32,782 bases of DNA from a virus: IMG/VR virus record IMGVR_UViG_3300032282_001648, positions 1 to 32,782 of that record; one strand, written 5' to 3'. Positions 1 through 7,020 of the stretch are shown here, piece by piece. The notes under the pieces were generated by a model. The model was not told the DNA's origin and ran no database searches. It saw nothing but the letters and a program-made list of their open reading frames with translations. How positions within the stretch are numbered: the first letter of the stretch is position 1; every line of letters begins with the position of its first letter. The position numbers and the translations under genes are program-made.

Positions 1-1
1 G

Positions 2-226
2 TTACCTCTCAACAACATACGTTGACAGGAACGTCACTGCTTCCTGACTGGTCGGATTATCAACAGGAATTAGATCGCTTGGAATTTGACACGAATAGAT
101 TCCGCCATCAACTCCCGAATATACGGTCGTCACCGACTCACCATCGGTATTGAGCGTCACCTCTTGAATAACCACTTCTTGAGAAACGTCAGGCTGAATA
201 ATTACATCTTGCGGTTGATCAAGCAT
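2..226 (-). CDS. Small virion-module protein of unknown function (74 aa)
   Basis: A 74-residue ORF whose ATG lies one base after the stop of the preceding leftward gene, so translation is probably coupled. A longer reading from 352 would run antiparallel in frame through the upstream gene and has no good ribosome site, whereas GGGAG precedes this ATG. The protein is acidic and hydrophilic, starts MLDQPQDVIIQ, and has no cysteine pair, membrane segment or recognisable motif. Its place at the end of the portal-proximal cluster suggests a virion or assembly role, but this rests on context only. The stop TAA is at the extreme left edge of the window, so the next leftward gene is not visible. Confidence 0.6.
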   Translation of the reverse strand: MLDQPQDVIIQPDVSQEVVIQEVTLNTDGESVTTVYSGVDGGIYSCQIPSDLIPVDNPTSQEAVTFLSTYVVER

Positions 227-227
227 C

Positions 228-1193
228 CTAGGCTCCCGTATATCCAACAGCAGTAACGTAGATAGTGGTTGATGCGGTACCGCACGCAAACCACAAAGCC
301 GTATTAGCCGAAGTGGCAATCGGAACTGGCAAAGTAATGTTTGATCCGCCAAGAGCGGGAGCCAACGTGGTCAGCAGTGTCGAACCGCCGTTTCCGTCCT
401 TCAACGTAATCAACGAGGTTGCTGTACCAGTATTAGCAACAGAAATAGACGTAATGTAATTCTTGAGTCCAGAGCCAGCCGCCGCAAGTACCGAAGTGTC
501 AGAAGTGCCTGTTGCCGAAGAAGAACCCCTAACAGCGGTCACCGTAGAAGGCGTAGAAGTAACAGTAAGCGCCGTACCACTAGCAATACCCTGCACGGTA
601 ATGACATCAGCGCTTGCGGTGCCAGCAGTACCAAGCGCAGGTTGCTTTACAGCAGTAGCAAATCCAGTGATCGCCGCAGGCGGCGTCAACGTGGTCACTT
701 GAGAGGCAGTCAACACCACGGGCACACTCGCCGCATCCAACGCCTGCCCAAGCGCAGGCACCTTACCATCGATACTAGACAAACTAGAATTAGCGGTCGT
801 CTGGTTAGCAGACGTAGCCGCACCAGAAGGCAACGGCAGGGAGCCCGCAGACACGGGAAGGGCCGTAGCCCGCAACTGAGTGTCCGTCAGAGGCCCTGTA
901 ACGGCCACAGAGCCGCTCACAGCGACTGTGCCGTCCACGGTGAGACTTCCACCCCCATCGTCCACAGAAAGCGTACTGCCGTTGTCGTCCACATGGACGA
1001 CGCCTTGCACGCGAGTCACATCAACATCAAGCCCGTGTGTAGCGTCACCAGCAATGCCCACATTGCTGTCAAGAGTGCCATCCACCAACTTGACCCGCTG
1101 GAAATGCACGCCGCTGACATCGTCCGTCGCAATGACGGACGAAGAGGGCACAGTAGCGGGGGTACCAGACTGAGTAGTAAGATTATCGGCCAT
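228..1193 (-). CDS. Putative virion surface or decoration protein rich in Ser/Thr/Ala/Val (321 aa)
   Basis: A low-complexity beta-rich protein. The N-terminal third has short repeats of the type VDGTVAVSGSVAVTG, the middle has LPLPSGAATSANQTTANSSL followed by a VPVVLTASQ segment, and the C-terminal 100 residues (GLKNYITSISVANTGTATSLITLKDGNGG) look like a compact beta domain. This modular pattern is common in structural proteins of uncultured tailed phages. No enzymatic motif or signal peptide is visible. Its TAA overlaps by one base with the downstream region, and its ATG overlaps the stop of the 92-aa gene (TAATG), so it belongs to the same late operon as the portal. A decoration, head-fibre or receptor-binding role is inferred from composition and position. 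Confidence 0.7.
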   Translation of the reverse strand: MADNLTTQSGTPATVPSSSVIATDDVSGVHFQRVKLVDGTLDSNVGIAGDATHGLDVDVTRVQGVVHVDDNGSTLSVDDGGGSLTVDGTVAVSGSVAVTGPLTDTQLRATALPVSAGSLPLPSGAATSANQTTANSSLSSIDGKVPALGQALDAASVPVVLTASQVTTLTPPAAITGFATAVKQPALGTAGTASADVITVQGIASGTALTVTSTPSTVTAVRGSSSATGTSDTSVLAAAGSGLKNYITSISVANTGTATSLITLKDGNGGSTLLTTLAPALGGSNITLPVPIATSANTALWFACGTASTTIYVTAVGYTGA

Positions 1194-1471
1194 TAGGTGT
1201 AAGTCTCCGTAGTTCGGTTATCCCAAACAGAACTACCAAAAGCAGTCCACTTGGTATATGTCGGATTGCCTCCAGCGTCCAATCCGATCTTTTTGATTGT
1301 CCACGACGCCGCCGAGGTCGCCGTTCCTAGAGGTGCGGTTCCAACGTAAATGGCCAACGCCGTGAAGTCGTATTGGCGATCCAATCGCCCATCATCAAGT
1401 TCAAATTGTCCCCCGTTGCCAATGCGCAACGTAGTGACTTTCATCAAATCGCGTTCATCATAAACGTTCAT
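1193..1471 (-). CDS. Conserved phage protein of unknown function (92 aa)
   Basis: A 92-residue protein with a beta-rich pattern: TLRIGNGGQFELDDG, then YDFTALAIYVGTAPLGTATS, then a conserved-looking WTIKKIGLDAGGNPTYTKW tract and a WDNRTTETY end. No cysteines, membrane helices or catalytic motif are seen. Proteins of this look accompany decoration-type virion proteins in metagenomic phage genomes, so a small accessory virion role is plausible, but this is inference. Its start overlaps the end of the 65-aa gene by four bases (ATGA), and its stop overlaps the start of the 321-aa gene by one base, so the three are probably translated as a coupled set. Confidence 0.65.
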   Translation of the reverse strand: MNVYDERDLMKVTTLRIGNGGQFELDDGRLDRQYDFTALAIYVGTAPLGTATSAASWTIKKIGLDAGGNPTYTKWTAFGSSVWDNRTTETYT

Positions 1472-1665
1472 GACGGATACTTAGCCACATTATCTTGAGT
1501 CATCAAAGTCTTGCCATCACGAGAAAGTGGCAACTTCTGAGAAGTATCAGGCAAATGAATATGAATTACCATTCCATTAGGCAACGTAACCTTGCCCTGT
1601 TCATCTTCCTGCAACCTCTTCTTGCGCTTTTCAATCCACTTCTTCAACATCTCGGCATCAATCAT
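1468..1665 (-). CDS. Short charged helical protein of unknown function (65 aa)
   Basis: The N-terminal 25 residues (LKKWIEKRKKRLQEDEQGK) are predicted by eye to form a strongly charged helix. They are followed by a short beta-like stretch, VTLPNGMVIHIHLPDTSQ. The ATG overlaps the portal stop in an ATGA arrangement, which supports it as a real coupled gene. There is no recognised family. Its location directly after the portal gene would fit a small portal-associated or head-completion factor, but the sequence itself does not show that. Confidence 0.6.
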   Translation of the reverse strand: MIDAEMLKKWIEKRKKRLQEDEQGKVTLPNGMVIHIHLPDTSQKLPLSRDGKTLMTQDNVAKYPS

Positions 1666-3581
1666 GCGCCCATCCCAAACTCGGGTGGCGGACTAGCACC
1701 AGCCTGTTGCGCGCTCATAATACCAGACATTTGTTCTTGCGGCGGCACCGCTTCTGCGCCAGCATCCGACTGCTGATCGGGGCTAGGAGGCGCAGCACCC
1801 GATCCATCAGGAGGCATCATAGGCGGTGCCGCCACAACAAAGCGCTCGGGATTCTTAATACCAAACCCCTCGCGCAAAACATGCATAGCAATAGACATCG
1901 GATCAACAACAGAACCAATCAACGGACCCATCGTATTCATCAACGCAATAGCCTGCTGACGCTTAAACGTTTCATTCTGCGGTTGAGTTGAACCCGCCTC
2001 AACCTCAAAATCAAACTCACCTTCAATATCCTCACGCGAATACGGCACCCACACTTGAGCGCCCTGCTCCGTCGTAATGCGAGCAACCTTCTCGGTAGTC
2101 AAAAACGCCTGAGCCAACTGCACCAAACGCTGCGCAATCTCAGAAATAAACGACTCAATACGAGCCAACTTATCCGCAGCACGAGCATTAGCAGCATCCT
2201 GAATAATAGACGCCTCAGTCGCAGTACGCCGCACCTCAGGCAACGCACCACGCATATACTCATTCACACCCGTCACGCGATCAATATCAGACTCAATCAC
2301 CTCAGAATGATTATTATAAAACTGAGCATTAGCAGCATTACGCGGAACAGGAGCAACAACCTCAGGGAATGGCGTATCGTCACGCACGGGCACAAGCGCA
2401 TTAGTATTGCTACTCGTTAGTGCATCAATGCCATCAACATCCAAAGCATCCTTGCGAACAAGATACTTAGGAATATCCAATTTGCGAGCCAACACCATAG
2501 CAGAACGAGTATGATTCAACTCATTCTGCAACGGTTCAATAGCCTCAATCTCCCCAATAGTATAAAACTGGTCAGGAACCTCATAATTACGCAACATCAC
2601 AAACGGATGCCCATACGGATACGGGAACGGCGTTGGCTTAACTAGGAACCCAACATCCTTTTGCTGATCAGCAAAAATAGACAAAGTACCACGAGAAACA
2701 TCATAAAATTCCCAAATAGTCACACGGCCAAGATCATCAGGAACATTCTGCTTATTGTCCTCATTAAACCACTTCAACGAACCATCAGACTTCAACTTCC
2801 GACGAGCCGACTTATTAAACCGCTCATCAGACTTAGCCTGCTCCAGCGGCATAACAACCCGCTGAGCAATCCACTGAAGATCCTTCATACAAGTAGCCTC
2901 AGGATCAATAAACACATCAAACGGCGACACGCGCTCAAAGAACGGCGAATCCTCCGTAACTTCAGTAGTCGTAGTTTCCTGAGAATCAATAATATCAGAC
3001 TCAGACGGCATTTCAGCAGCCATATCAGGATTCTGCTGAGCATACTGATCCAACAAATCATTCTGCACACGAATGTTCTGCTGCATCTCCTCTTCGGTCA
3101 GATCACGAATTTCCTCATGGAAATTCCAACCAACCTTGCCCCAACCATGCCCATAAATCAAAAAGTCCTGAACAATACGACGATTCTCTTCACGGAAATC
3201 AAAATGACGCCACCAATAGTTGGCAATAGCCTCAACCATCAACGCCTTATTCTGCTGATCCATATCTTCATCGCGAGAAGACACAGTAATCTTAGGATAG
3301 TTTACAGCAACAGAAGGACCAATCACGTTAATCGTAGAAAACGCAATAGCAACAGCAATGCGATCGTCCTCAGACCAACCATCAAACATCTTCAAGCGAT
3401 ACACATCACGCAAACGCTTCCACGTGCGATCAAACTTTTCGTCTTCACGCCAACGCTTAGCAGACGTAATACGATCGCGGTATCGCTTCAACAAAGAAGC
3501 ATCGCTCACAACAGGCAAACCAGAATCCGCTGGTGCGCCCCAAGTGCCAACTTCATTCGGCGTAGGAGTAATACCAACCAT
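1662..3581 (-). CDS. Portal protein (head-tail connector, 639 aa)
   Basis: Forms the dodecameric ring at one capsid vertex through which DNA is packaged and ejected, and which anchors the tail. The size, its place just downstream of the large terminase, and the pattern of the protein fit portals of the short-tailed, P22-like type. Visible portal-like stretches are an N-terminal helical part with WKRLRDVYRLKMFDGWSEDD, a central VSPFDVFIDPEA tract, and the helix-rich segment TGVNEYMRGALPEVRRTATE followed by a long helix reading IESFISEIAQRLVQLAQAF (the stem/wing region). The C-terminus is Pro/Gln/Ala-rich and probably disordered. I chose the ATG at 3581, which has AGGTGGG upstream and overlaps the previous stop (TGATG). 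An in-frame GTG lies three codons earlier at 3590. Confidence 0.9.
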   Translation of the reverse strand: MVGITPTPNEVGTWGAPADSGLPVVSDASLLKRYRDRITSAKRWREDEKFDRTWKRLRDVYRLKMFDGWSEDDRIAVAIAFSTINVIGPSVAVNYPKITVSSRDEDMDQQNKALMVEAIANYWWRHFDFREENRRIVQDFLIYGHGWGKVGWNFHEEIRDLTEEEMQQNIRVQNDLLDQYAQQNPDMAAEMPSESDIIDSQETTTTEVTEDSPFFERVSPFDVFIDPEATCMKDLQWIAQRVVMPLEQAKSDERFNKSARRKLKSDGSLKWFNEDNKQNVPDDLGRVTIWEFYDVSRGTLSIFADQQKDVGFLVKPTPFPYPYGHPFVMLRNYEVPDQFYTIGEIEAIEPLQNELNHTRSAMVLARKLDIPKYLVRKDALDVDGIDALTSSNTNALVPVRDDTPFPEVVAPVPRNAANAQFYNNHSEVIESDIDRVTGVNEYMRGALPEVRRTATEASIIQDAANARAADKLARIESFISEIAQRLVQLAQAFLTTEKVARITTEQGAQVWVPYSREDIEGEFDFEVEAGSTQPQNETFKRQQAIALMNTMGPLIGSVVDPMSIAMHVLREGFGIKNPERFVVAAPPMMPPDGSGAAPPSPDQQSDAGAEAVPPQEQMSGIMSAQQAGASPPPEFGMGA

Positions 3582-3853
3582 CAAACCCACCTAGTTCCCA
3601 CAGGTTCGGCCTCCACGTTATCTTCCTTCAACACGCGTTCCTGTTCCTCAATGCGTTCACCCAAAGTAGGACCATGAAAATCCTCTTTGCCATACGTAAA
3701 CTGCAATCTAATAGTGCTTACCTTGCAAGCAAAACAACCGTCTACGCGCGTAAGATGAAGCCGATCATGTTCGGCATCCTCACACCTAGCACACAAACCA
3801 TCTAGGTCAACCGCTTTTCTATGCAAACAAGTGTCCATCATGTAAGAGGTCAC
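3581..3853 (-). CDS. Small zinc-finger-like protein between terminase and portal (90 aa)
   Basis: A cysteine-rich small protein. C9, H11, C21, C24, C40 and C43 form CxH, CxxC and CxxC groups that could bind one or two zinc ions. The C-terminal half (FTYGKEDFHGPTLGERIEEQ) is helical and charged. The GTG start overlaps the terminase stop (GTGA) and has GGGGA about five bases upstream. Two ATG codons four and five codons later are possible but lack a ribosome site. Placement between terminase and portal suggests a role in packaging or head assembly. The exact function is unknown. Confidence 0.7.
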   Translation of the reverse strand: MTSYMMDTCLHRKAVDLDGLCARCEDAEHDRLHLTRVDGCFACKVSTIRLQFTYGKEDFHGPTLGERIEEQERVLKEDNVEAEPVGTRWV

Positions 3854-5448
3854 AATGTCCCCTGCATATTGTGCGCCCCCAACGGAACGGCCTGTTCTTT
3901 GGAATCACGCAAAATCCGATCCTTAAAATAATTAAACGTACCGTAAACCTCTTCAGGTTTACGATACTCAGGTGCTACCGCAAAACGGAGCATCTGGTTA
4001 GCAATAGCAAGAGCAATAACCCGATCGTCAAACGGACTGCCACCCATTTGTCCTCGTTCGTTGCGAACATACGTCAACATCTCCCCAACAGTAGCCTTAT
4101 CATGAATCACAAGTCCCTGACGCACCGACATACCCAACTCGTCAATCATCAATGGCTTAGATGCCTTTGTCGTCAACCAACCAATCTTAGACTGCCGATT
4201 CTGCCATGTGGTCTTACCATCCAACTCGCGCCTAACGTAAATCTTGGGATACGTCAAACGCTGCAAAGCCTTATTTGTTGTCAAACCGTGGTTATTCGTT
4301 TCAACGGCAATCAAAGCCTGATTATAACGCCATGCGGTTTTAGCAATTTCCTCAGCAAAAAGATCAGGATCAATATGCCCGTGCCACTGAGCAACCTGCT
4401 CATTAGTCTGAAGACAAAGTACTTGAAGACAAGAATAATCTCCATGTTCCAAACCTTCAGCAACGTCAGCGCCAATTACATACTGATGATCTAGAAGTGG
4501 TGGTACCCATTGCTTATAGTTAGTTTCTGAAGATACCTTGATAAACGTCGGAGAGCGCTTCGACCCTTGAACTTCAGCGTCCAAATATCCATATTCAGGA
4601 ACCCTCGTTTCCATCTTTCGTAGAGAATCAACATCAAAAACAGGATTACCCGAACGAATAAACGCTTCTTCAGGATTATCAGGATACTCCTGCGCCAACT
4701 GCCACGGTAGCATATTGGCTTGCTTAACCTCATACCAATCATCATTACGATCAGTATTAGCCGACCACGGATAAAACAAATGCGTAAACTGACTATTACC
4801 AGACACCGCCTTGTTCCAAAACTCGTGGAAGAAATTACCAGCACCATTAGCCGTACTCAAACCAATGACACGACCACCAACGTCAGTTACAGGCTCAATA
4901 GAAGCCCACGCCTCCTCAGCATTCTCAAAGAACGCCCACTCGTCCACAATAATCAAGGACACCGCACTACCACGCGCAGGATCCTCCTTAGACGGCATCG
5001 ACTCAATACTAGACCCATTATCAAACGTAATCTTCATCACGTTCTTATCAACACGCTTAGCAGCCCGTTCCTTCAACCACTCAGGCAACCGCTTCCAAGC
5101 ATAATCAGTCTTAGACAACAACTTCTGAGCCTCGCGCTCATTACGAGACAACATGACAATAACATTGTCAGGCCAAAACATTGCCAACCACAAACAATAC
5201 GAAGCAAACAGCGTAGAATACCCAATCTGACGGGCCTTCAAAATAATAACGTACCGATCCTCCATAACCCGCTGCAACGTGTCCAACTGCGCCTCACGCA
5301 AATCAAACAACAACGCACCATGCTCAGGATGCTGAATATACACGTTCTCCGTCAAAAACCGAACACAAGCATCAAAATCCTTAGCAGACTTACCACGCCA
5401 ACGACGAAACTTGCCCTCCTGCAAAAGTTCAGTCTTAGAAAACCCCAC
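3850..5448 (-). CDS. terL: Terminase large subunit (532 aa)
   Basis: The DNA-packaging motor: an N-terminal ATPase translocates DNA into the prohead, and a C-terminal RNase H-fold nuclease cuts the concatemer. The ATPase shows a variant Walker A at 71-79 (KARQIGYST), Walker B LIIVDE at 165-170 with D169 and E170, and the coupling motif STAN at 198-201. The nuclease shows GADVAEG with D328, AVETNNHG with E383, and FDDRVIALA with D474/D475, which are the three acidic metal-binding positions. Length is normal for the family. The start is GTG at 5448, overlapping the small-terminase stop (TAGTG) with GAGGGG just upstream. It is the second gene of the leftward late operon. Confidence 0.95.
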   Translation of the reverse strand: MGFSKTELLQEGKFRRWRGKSAKDFDACVRFLTENVYIQHPEHGALLFDLREAQLDTLQRVMEDRYVIILKARQIGYSTLFASYCLWLAMFWPDNVIVMLSRNEREAQKLLSKTDYAWKRLPEWLKERAAKRVDKNVMKITFDNGSSIESMPSKEDPARGSAVSLIIVDEWAFFENAEEAWASIEPVTDVGGRVIGLSTANGAGNFFHEFWNKAVSGNSQFTHLFYPWSANTDRNDDWYEVKQANMLPWQLAQEYPDNPEEAFIRSGNPVFDVDSLRKMETRVPEYGYLDAEVQGSKRSPTFIKVSSETNYKQWVPPLLDHQYVIGADVAEGLEHGDYSCLQVLCLQTNEQVAQWHGHIDPDLFAEEIAKTAWRYNQALIAVETNNHGLTTNKALQRLTYPKIYVRRELDGKTTWQNRQSKIGWLTTKASKPLMIDELGMSVRQGLVIHDKATVGEMLTYVRNERGQMGGSPFDDRVIALAIANQMLRFAVAPEYRKPEEVYGTFNYFKDRILRDSKEQAVPLGAHNMQGTL

Positions 5449-5861
5449 TACCCCTCACCCAACAACGCCTGCAACTCCGCAGCCAACTCATCATCAGACA
5501 ACCCAGCCACACGAGCATCCTCAATCACAACCCGCTTAGGCTGCAACCGATCCACATACTGCAAATACAACGACGCCGCCTTCGTATCCCCACGACTAGC
5601 AGCCGTCCACAAACTATCCACAACCGCCTGAATCCTATCAGGCGACACATTCAACTCAGCCAACCGCTGCTCATACGCAGCCTTAAACCAACGATCATTC
5701 TGCCAACGAAACACGGTAGACTCCGCAACACCATGCGAACGCGCCCACTCCTTCTTCGACCCCAACCGCTCAGGATCAGCCAACCACTCAATATACTCCA
5801 ACTGCAACGCAGACAACAAACCACCCTGCGCCTTAACCCGTGCCACAGACTCATGTGCCAT
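5448..5861 (-). CDS. terS: Terminase small subunit (137 aa)
   Basis: Recognises the packaging start site and hands DNA to the large subunit. The sequence contains a helix-turn-helix around SKKEWARSHGVAESTVFRWQ (about residues 37-56), typical of phage small terminases, followed by a helical oligomerisation region with PDRIQAVVDSLWTAASRGDT and YLQYVDRLQPKRVV, and an acidic C-terminal tail (LSDDELAAELQALLGEG). The ATG at 5861 is preceded by AAGGAGGTG, the strongest ribosome site on this strand. The longer in-frame reading to 6032 lacks one and would run through the divergent gene. It is the first gene of the leftward packaging operon. The adjacent divergent region (5862-5906) is the natural place for the late promoter and possibly a packaging site. 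Confidence 0.9.
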   Translation of the reverse strand: MAHESVARVKAQGGLLSALQLEYIEWLADPERLGSKKEWARSHGVAESTVFRWQNDRWFKAAYEQRLAELNVSPDRIQAVVDSLWTAASRGDTKAASLYLQYVDRLQPKRVVIEDARVAGLSDDELAAELQALLGEG

Positions 5862-5882
5862 ACCGACACCTCCTTCACCCAC

Positions 5883-5900
5883 AGGGGACACTTGTCCCCT
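5883..5900. promoter_or_regulatory. 18-bp palindrome between divergent genes, candidate operator
   Basis: The 45-bp gap between the small terminase start (leftward) and the 49-aa ORF (rightward) holds an almost perfect palindrome: AGGGGACA, two central bases, TGTCCCCT. Its symmetry and its position between divergent transcription starts fit a dimeric regulator site. It could also act as a small hairpin at the head of the terminase transcript. No convincing -10/-35 pair for the leftward genes was found nearby, so that promoter may depend on a phage activator. Confidence 0.45.
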
Positions 5901-5906
5901 TAAGAC

Positions 5907-6056
5907 ATGAAACGACGCACCATCTGCCCCAACTGTGATCAGCAACACAACGATCCTTACGCCGAAGACAGTGACTGGTGCTATACTTGCGTCATCGAAA
6001 CCCTCGCCAACCAAGAAGACGACGACATTCAACTTGGCGAAACTTTCGGCCCATAA
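5907..6056 (+). CDS. Small zinc-ribbon-like protein (49 aa)
   Basis: Starts MKRRTICPNC. It carries two cysteine pairs (CPNC at 7-10 and CYTC at 25-28) separated by 14 residues, the spacing of a small zinc ribbon, and ends in an acidic tail rich in Asp and Glu. Such proteins often act as transcription or translation adaptors in phages, but no specific family is recognised. The ribosome site is weak, which is the main doubt. The cysteine pattern and the clean TAA support a real gene. It is the first rightward gene after the divergent operator and is followed by the structured-RNA region. Confidence 0.5.
   Translation: MKRRTICPNCDQQHNDPYAEDSDWCYTCVIETLANQEDDDIQLGETFGP
5979..5987 (+). promoter_or_regulatory. 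Candidate extended -10 box (TGCTATACT) inside the 49-aa ORF
   Basis: TGC immediately precedes TATACT, matching an extended -10 element. The same TATACT hexamer is found in front of the genes at 11523 and 14823. No good -35 hexamer lies 16-18 bp upstream. If used, transcription would begin near 5994 and produce an RNA that runs to the terminator at 6256-6279. It lies within coding sequence and could be chance. Confidence 0.25.
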
Positions 6057-6279
6057 TACGAGACACTCGTAAAAGCGGGATTAGCGCCCGACCGCTAGGA
6101 TCGGGTCCACGCACAGCGTGGGGATGCTAGGGACTGACCACCCTCGTAAGGCGCTCGCAGAATGTAGAGACTCCGATCATGTGTCCTCAGCGGGTCTACC
6201 TCAGTCGTGCCCACCTACCGTGGGCAACAAGAGAAGAAGACACATGGCAAAGGGCGCAGCGCATAGGCGCTGCTTTTTT
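6057..6279 (+). ncRNA. Putative structured, possibly pseudoknotted non-coding RNA
   Basis: This stretch holds no convincing ORF but many complementary segments: TACGAG/CTCGTA (6057-6071); CCCGA 6087-6091 with TCGGG 6101-6105, overlapping an alternative TAGCG 6082-6086 with CGCTA 6093-6097; CCACGC/GCGTGG (6107-6121); and TGCCCAC/GTGGGCA (6208-6226). GTAGA plus CTC at 6164-6173 can pair with GGGTCTAC at 6192-6199, while CATGTGTC at 6178-6185, inside that loop, pairs perfectly with GACACATG at 6239-6246. Together these make an H-type pseudoknot. It ends in a typical intrinsic terminator. The structure is inferred by eye and there is no match to a known RNA class. Alternatives are a leader RNA or a packaging-site region next to the terminase genes. 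The rest of the gap, 6280-6388, shows only a short CA repeat (about 6305-6318). Confidence 0.35.
6256..6279 (+). terminator. Intrinsic terminator with six-T tract
   Basis: Stem GCAGCGC (6256-6262), loop ATAG, stem GCGCTGC (6267-6273), then six T residues. This is the classic rho-independent layout and the best T-tract in the window. It closes the structured-RNA region on the rightward strand and isolates the next promoter at 6389. Confidence 0.75.
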
Positions 6280-6388
6280 ACCCAGCACTCGTAACGAGCA
6301 GGTAAAACACACACACACAACGATCCAGAAGCCACACATAATGTTCACGGAGAGTGACTTTCCAAGAGCCACCCCACACCACACCAAA

Positions 6389-6417
6389 TTGCGGCTACCT
6401 CCTTATATATACATAAT
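6389..6417 (+). promoter_or_regulatory. Candidate sigma-70-type promoter for the high-G+C gene
   Basis: TTGCGG at 6389-6394, a 17-bp spacer containing an AT-rich TTATATATA run, and CATAAT at 6412-6417 (five of six matches to TATAAT). Predicted transcription start is near 6424, giving a leader of about 155 nt that begins with an exceptional C-rich tract (6421-6455). The AT-rich island contrasts sharply with the G+C-rich sequence that follows. Confidence 0.5.
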
Positions 6418-6578
6418 GGATGGCCCCCCTCCCCCCCGCGCCCCCGCCCGCCCGCATGCGCACCCGCTCCCGCGCATCATCGCACGTAAGGAGCCGATTG
6501 GCATCGGGCTTGACTCGGTCGGCAGGGATGAGGAACGGCATCCGCCGCTCCCGCTCACACACACACAGGAGAAGCCCC

Positions 6579-6932
6579 ATGTCCAGCACTCTCGCACGCA
6601 TCGACGCGTGCACGCCCACGAAGAAGCCCGCGTCCGCTCTCGTGCACGGGGAGGTGATCCTCGTCGCGGGCGCTGGCAAGCGTGCGGTCGTGAAGAAGGG
6701 TCGCGCGAAGGCGTTCCTCGCGTACCCGAAGCGGGGCCTGCAGGCGCCCGAGGCCATGCCCACGGGCGAGGTGACGGTCATCGCCCGCATGAACGGCGGG
6801 GTCTTCAGCGACCCGTCCGCCCGCTCGGACGAGGCGAAGGCCCTCGTGGGCGAGCGCAAGGCCGCCAAGGCGCAGGCGAAGATGAGCAAGGCGCAGGCGA
6901 TCGAGGCTCTGCTGGCGCTGCTGGCTGAGTGA
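6579..6932 (+). CDS. High-G+C, Ala/Lys-rich basic protein of unknown function (117 aa)
   Basis: Starts at an ATG with AGGAG upstream (around 6567). Only eight of its 117 codons end in A or T, unlike every neighbouring gene. The N-terminal part has a possible beta domain (ALVHGEVILVAGAGKRAVVK, then TGEVTVIARMNGGVF), and the last 35 residues form a charged, Ala-rich helix (KAAKAQAKMSKAQAIEALL). There are no cysteine pairs beyond one Cys, no signal peptide and no recognised family. It stands alone with its own promoter, long leader and strong terminator, which suggests high expression early in infection. The codon bias suggests either acquisition from a high-G+C actinobacterium or adaptation to such a host's tRNAs. 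Confidence 0.75.
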   Translation: MSSTLARIDACTPTKKPASALVHGEVILVAGAGKRAVVKKGRAKAFLAYPKRGLQAPEAMPTGEVTVIARMNGGVFSDPSARSDEAKALVGERKAAKAQAKMSKAQAIEALLALLAE

Positions 6933-6944
6933 CACACGAAGCAG

Positions 6945-6976
6945 GGCGGGCGACCTTCGGGTCGCCCGCCTTTCTT
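6945..6976 (+). terminator. Strong intrinsic terminator, copy 1 of a repeated module
   Basis: An 11-bp stem, GGCGGGCGACC with GGTCGCCCGCC, closed by a TTCG tetraloop and followed by TTTCTT. It lies directly after the high-G+C gene. The same 32 bases recur exactly at 7898-7929. A further 9-bp hairpin (CGTGACGGC/GCCGTCACG) follows at 6979-7001. Confidence 0.85.
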
Positions 6977-6978
6977 CG

Positions 6979-7001
6979 CGTGACGGCAAGTCGCCGTCAC
7001 G
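6979..7001 (+). promoter_or_regulatory. Second hairpin after the terminator, in the leader of the 7021 gene
   Basis: CGTGACGGC at 6979-6987 pairs with GCCGTCACG at 6993-7001 around loop AAGTC. It lies between the terminator and the GTG start at 7021 and has no T-tract. An imperfect version (TGACGGC/GCCGTTCA) follows the second terminator copy near 7933-7952. It may be a processing site or part of a leader repeated with the terminator. Confidence 0.45.
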
Positions 7002-7020
7002 TGTATCGGAAGGGGTTAAC

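Noticed and set aside
6160-6260. GTAGAGACT resembles the P7 strand of group I introns, suggesting a self-splicing intron
   Set aside because: No matching AUAGUC-type partner strand, no P4-P6 layout and no split exon could be found, and an intrinsic terminator interrupts the region.
6300-6320. CA dinucleotide run as a repeat or CRISPR-like feature
   Set aside because: Only a short microsatellite. No spaced direct repeats were seen anywhere in the window, so no CRISPR array is called.
6395-7000. 201-aa and 144-aa minus-strand frames across the high-G+C gene
   Set aside because: High G+C content removes stop codons in all frames. These run through the terminator and lack ribosome sites, while the plus-strand gene has promoter, ribosome site and terminator.
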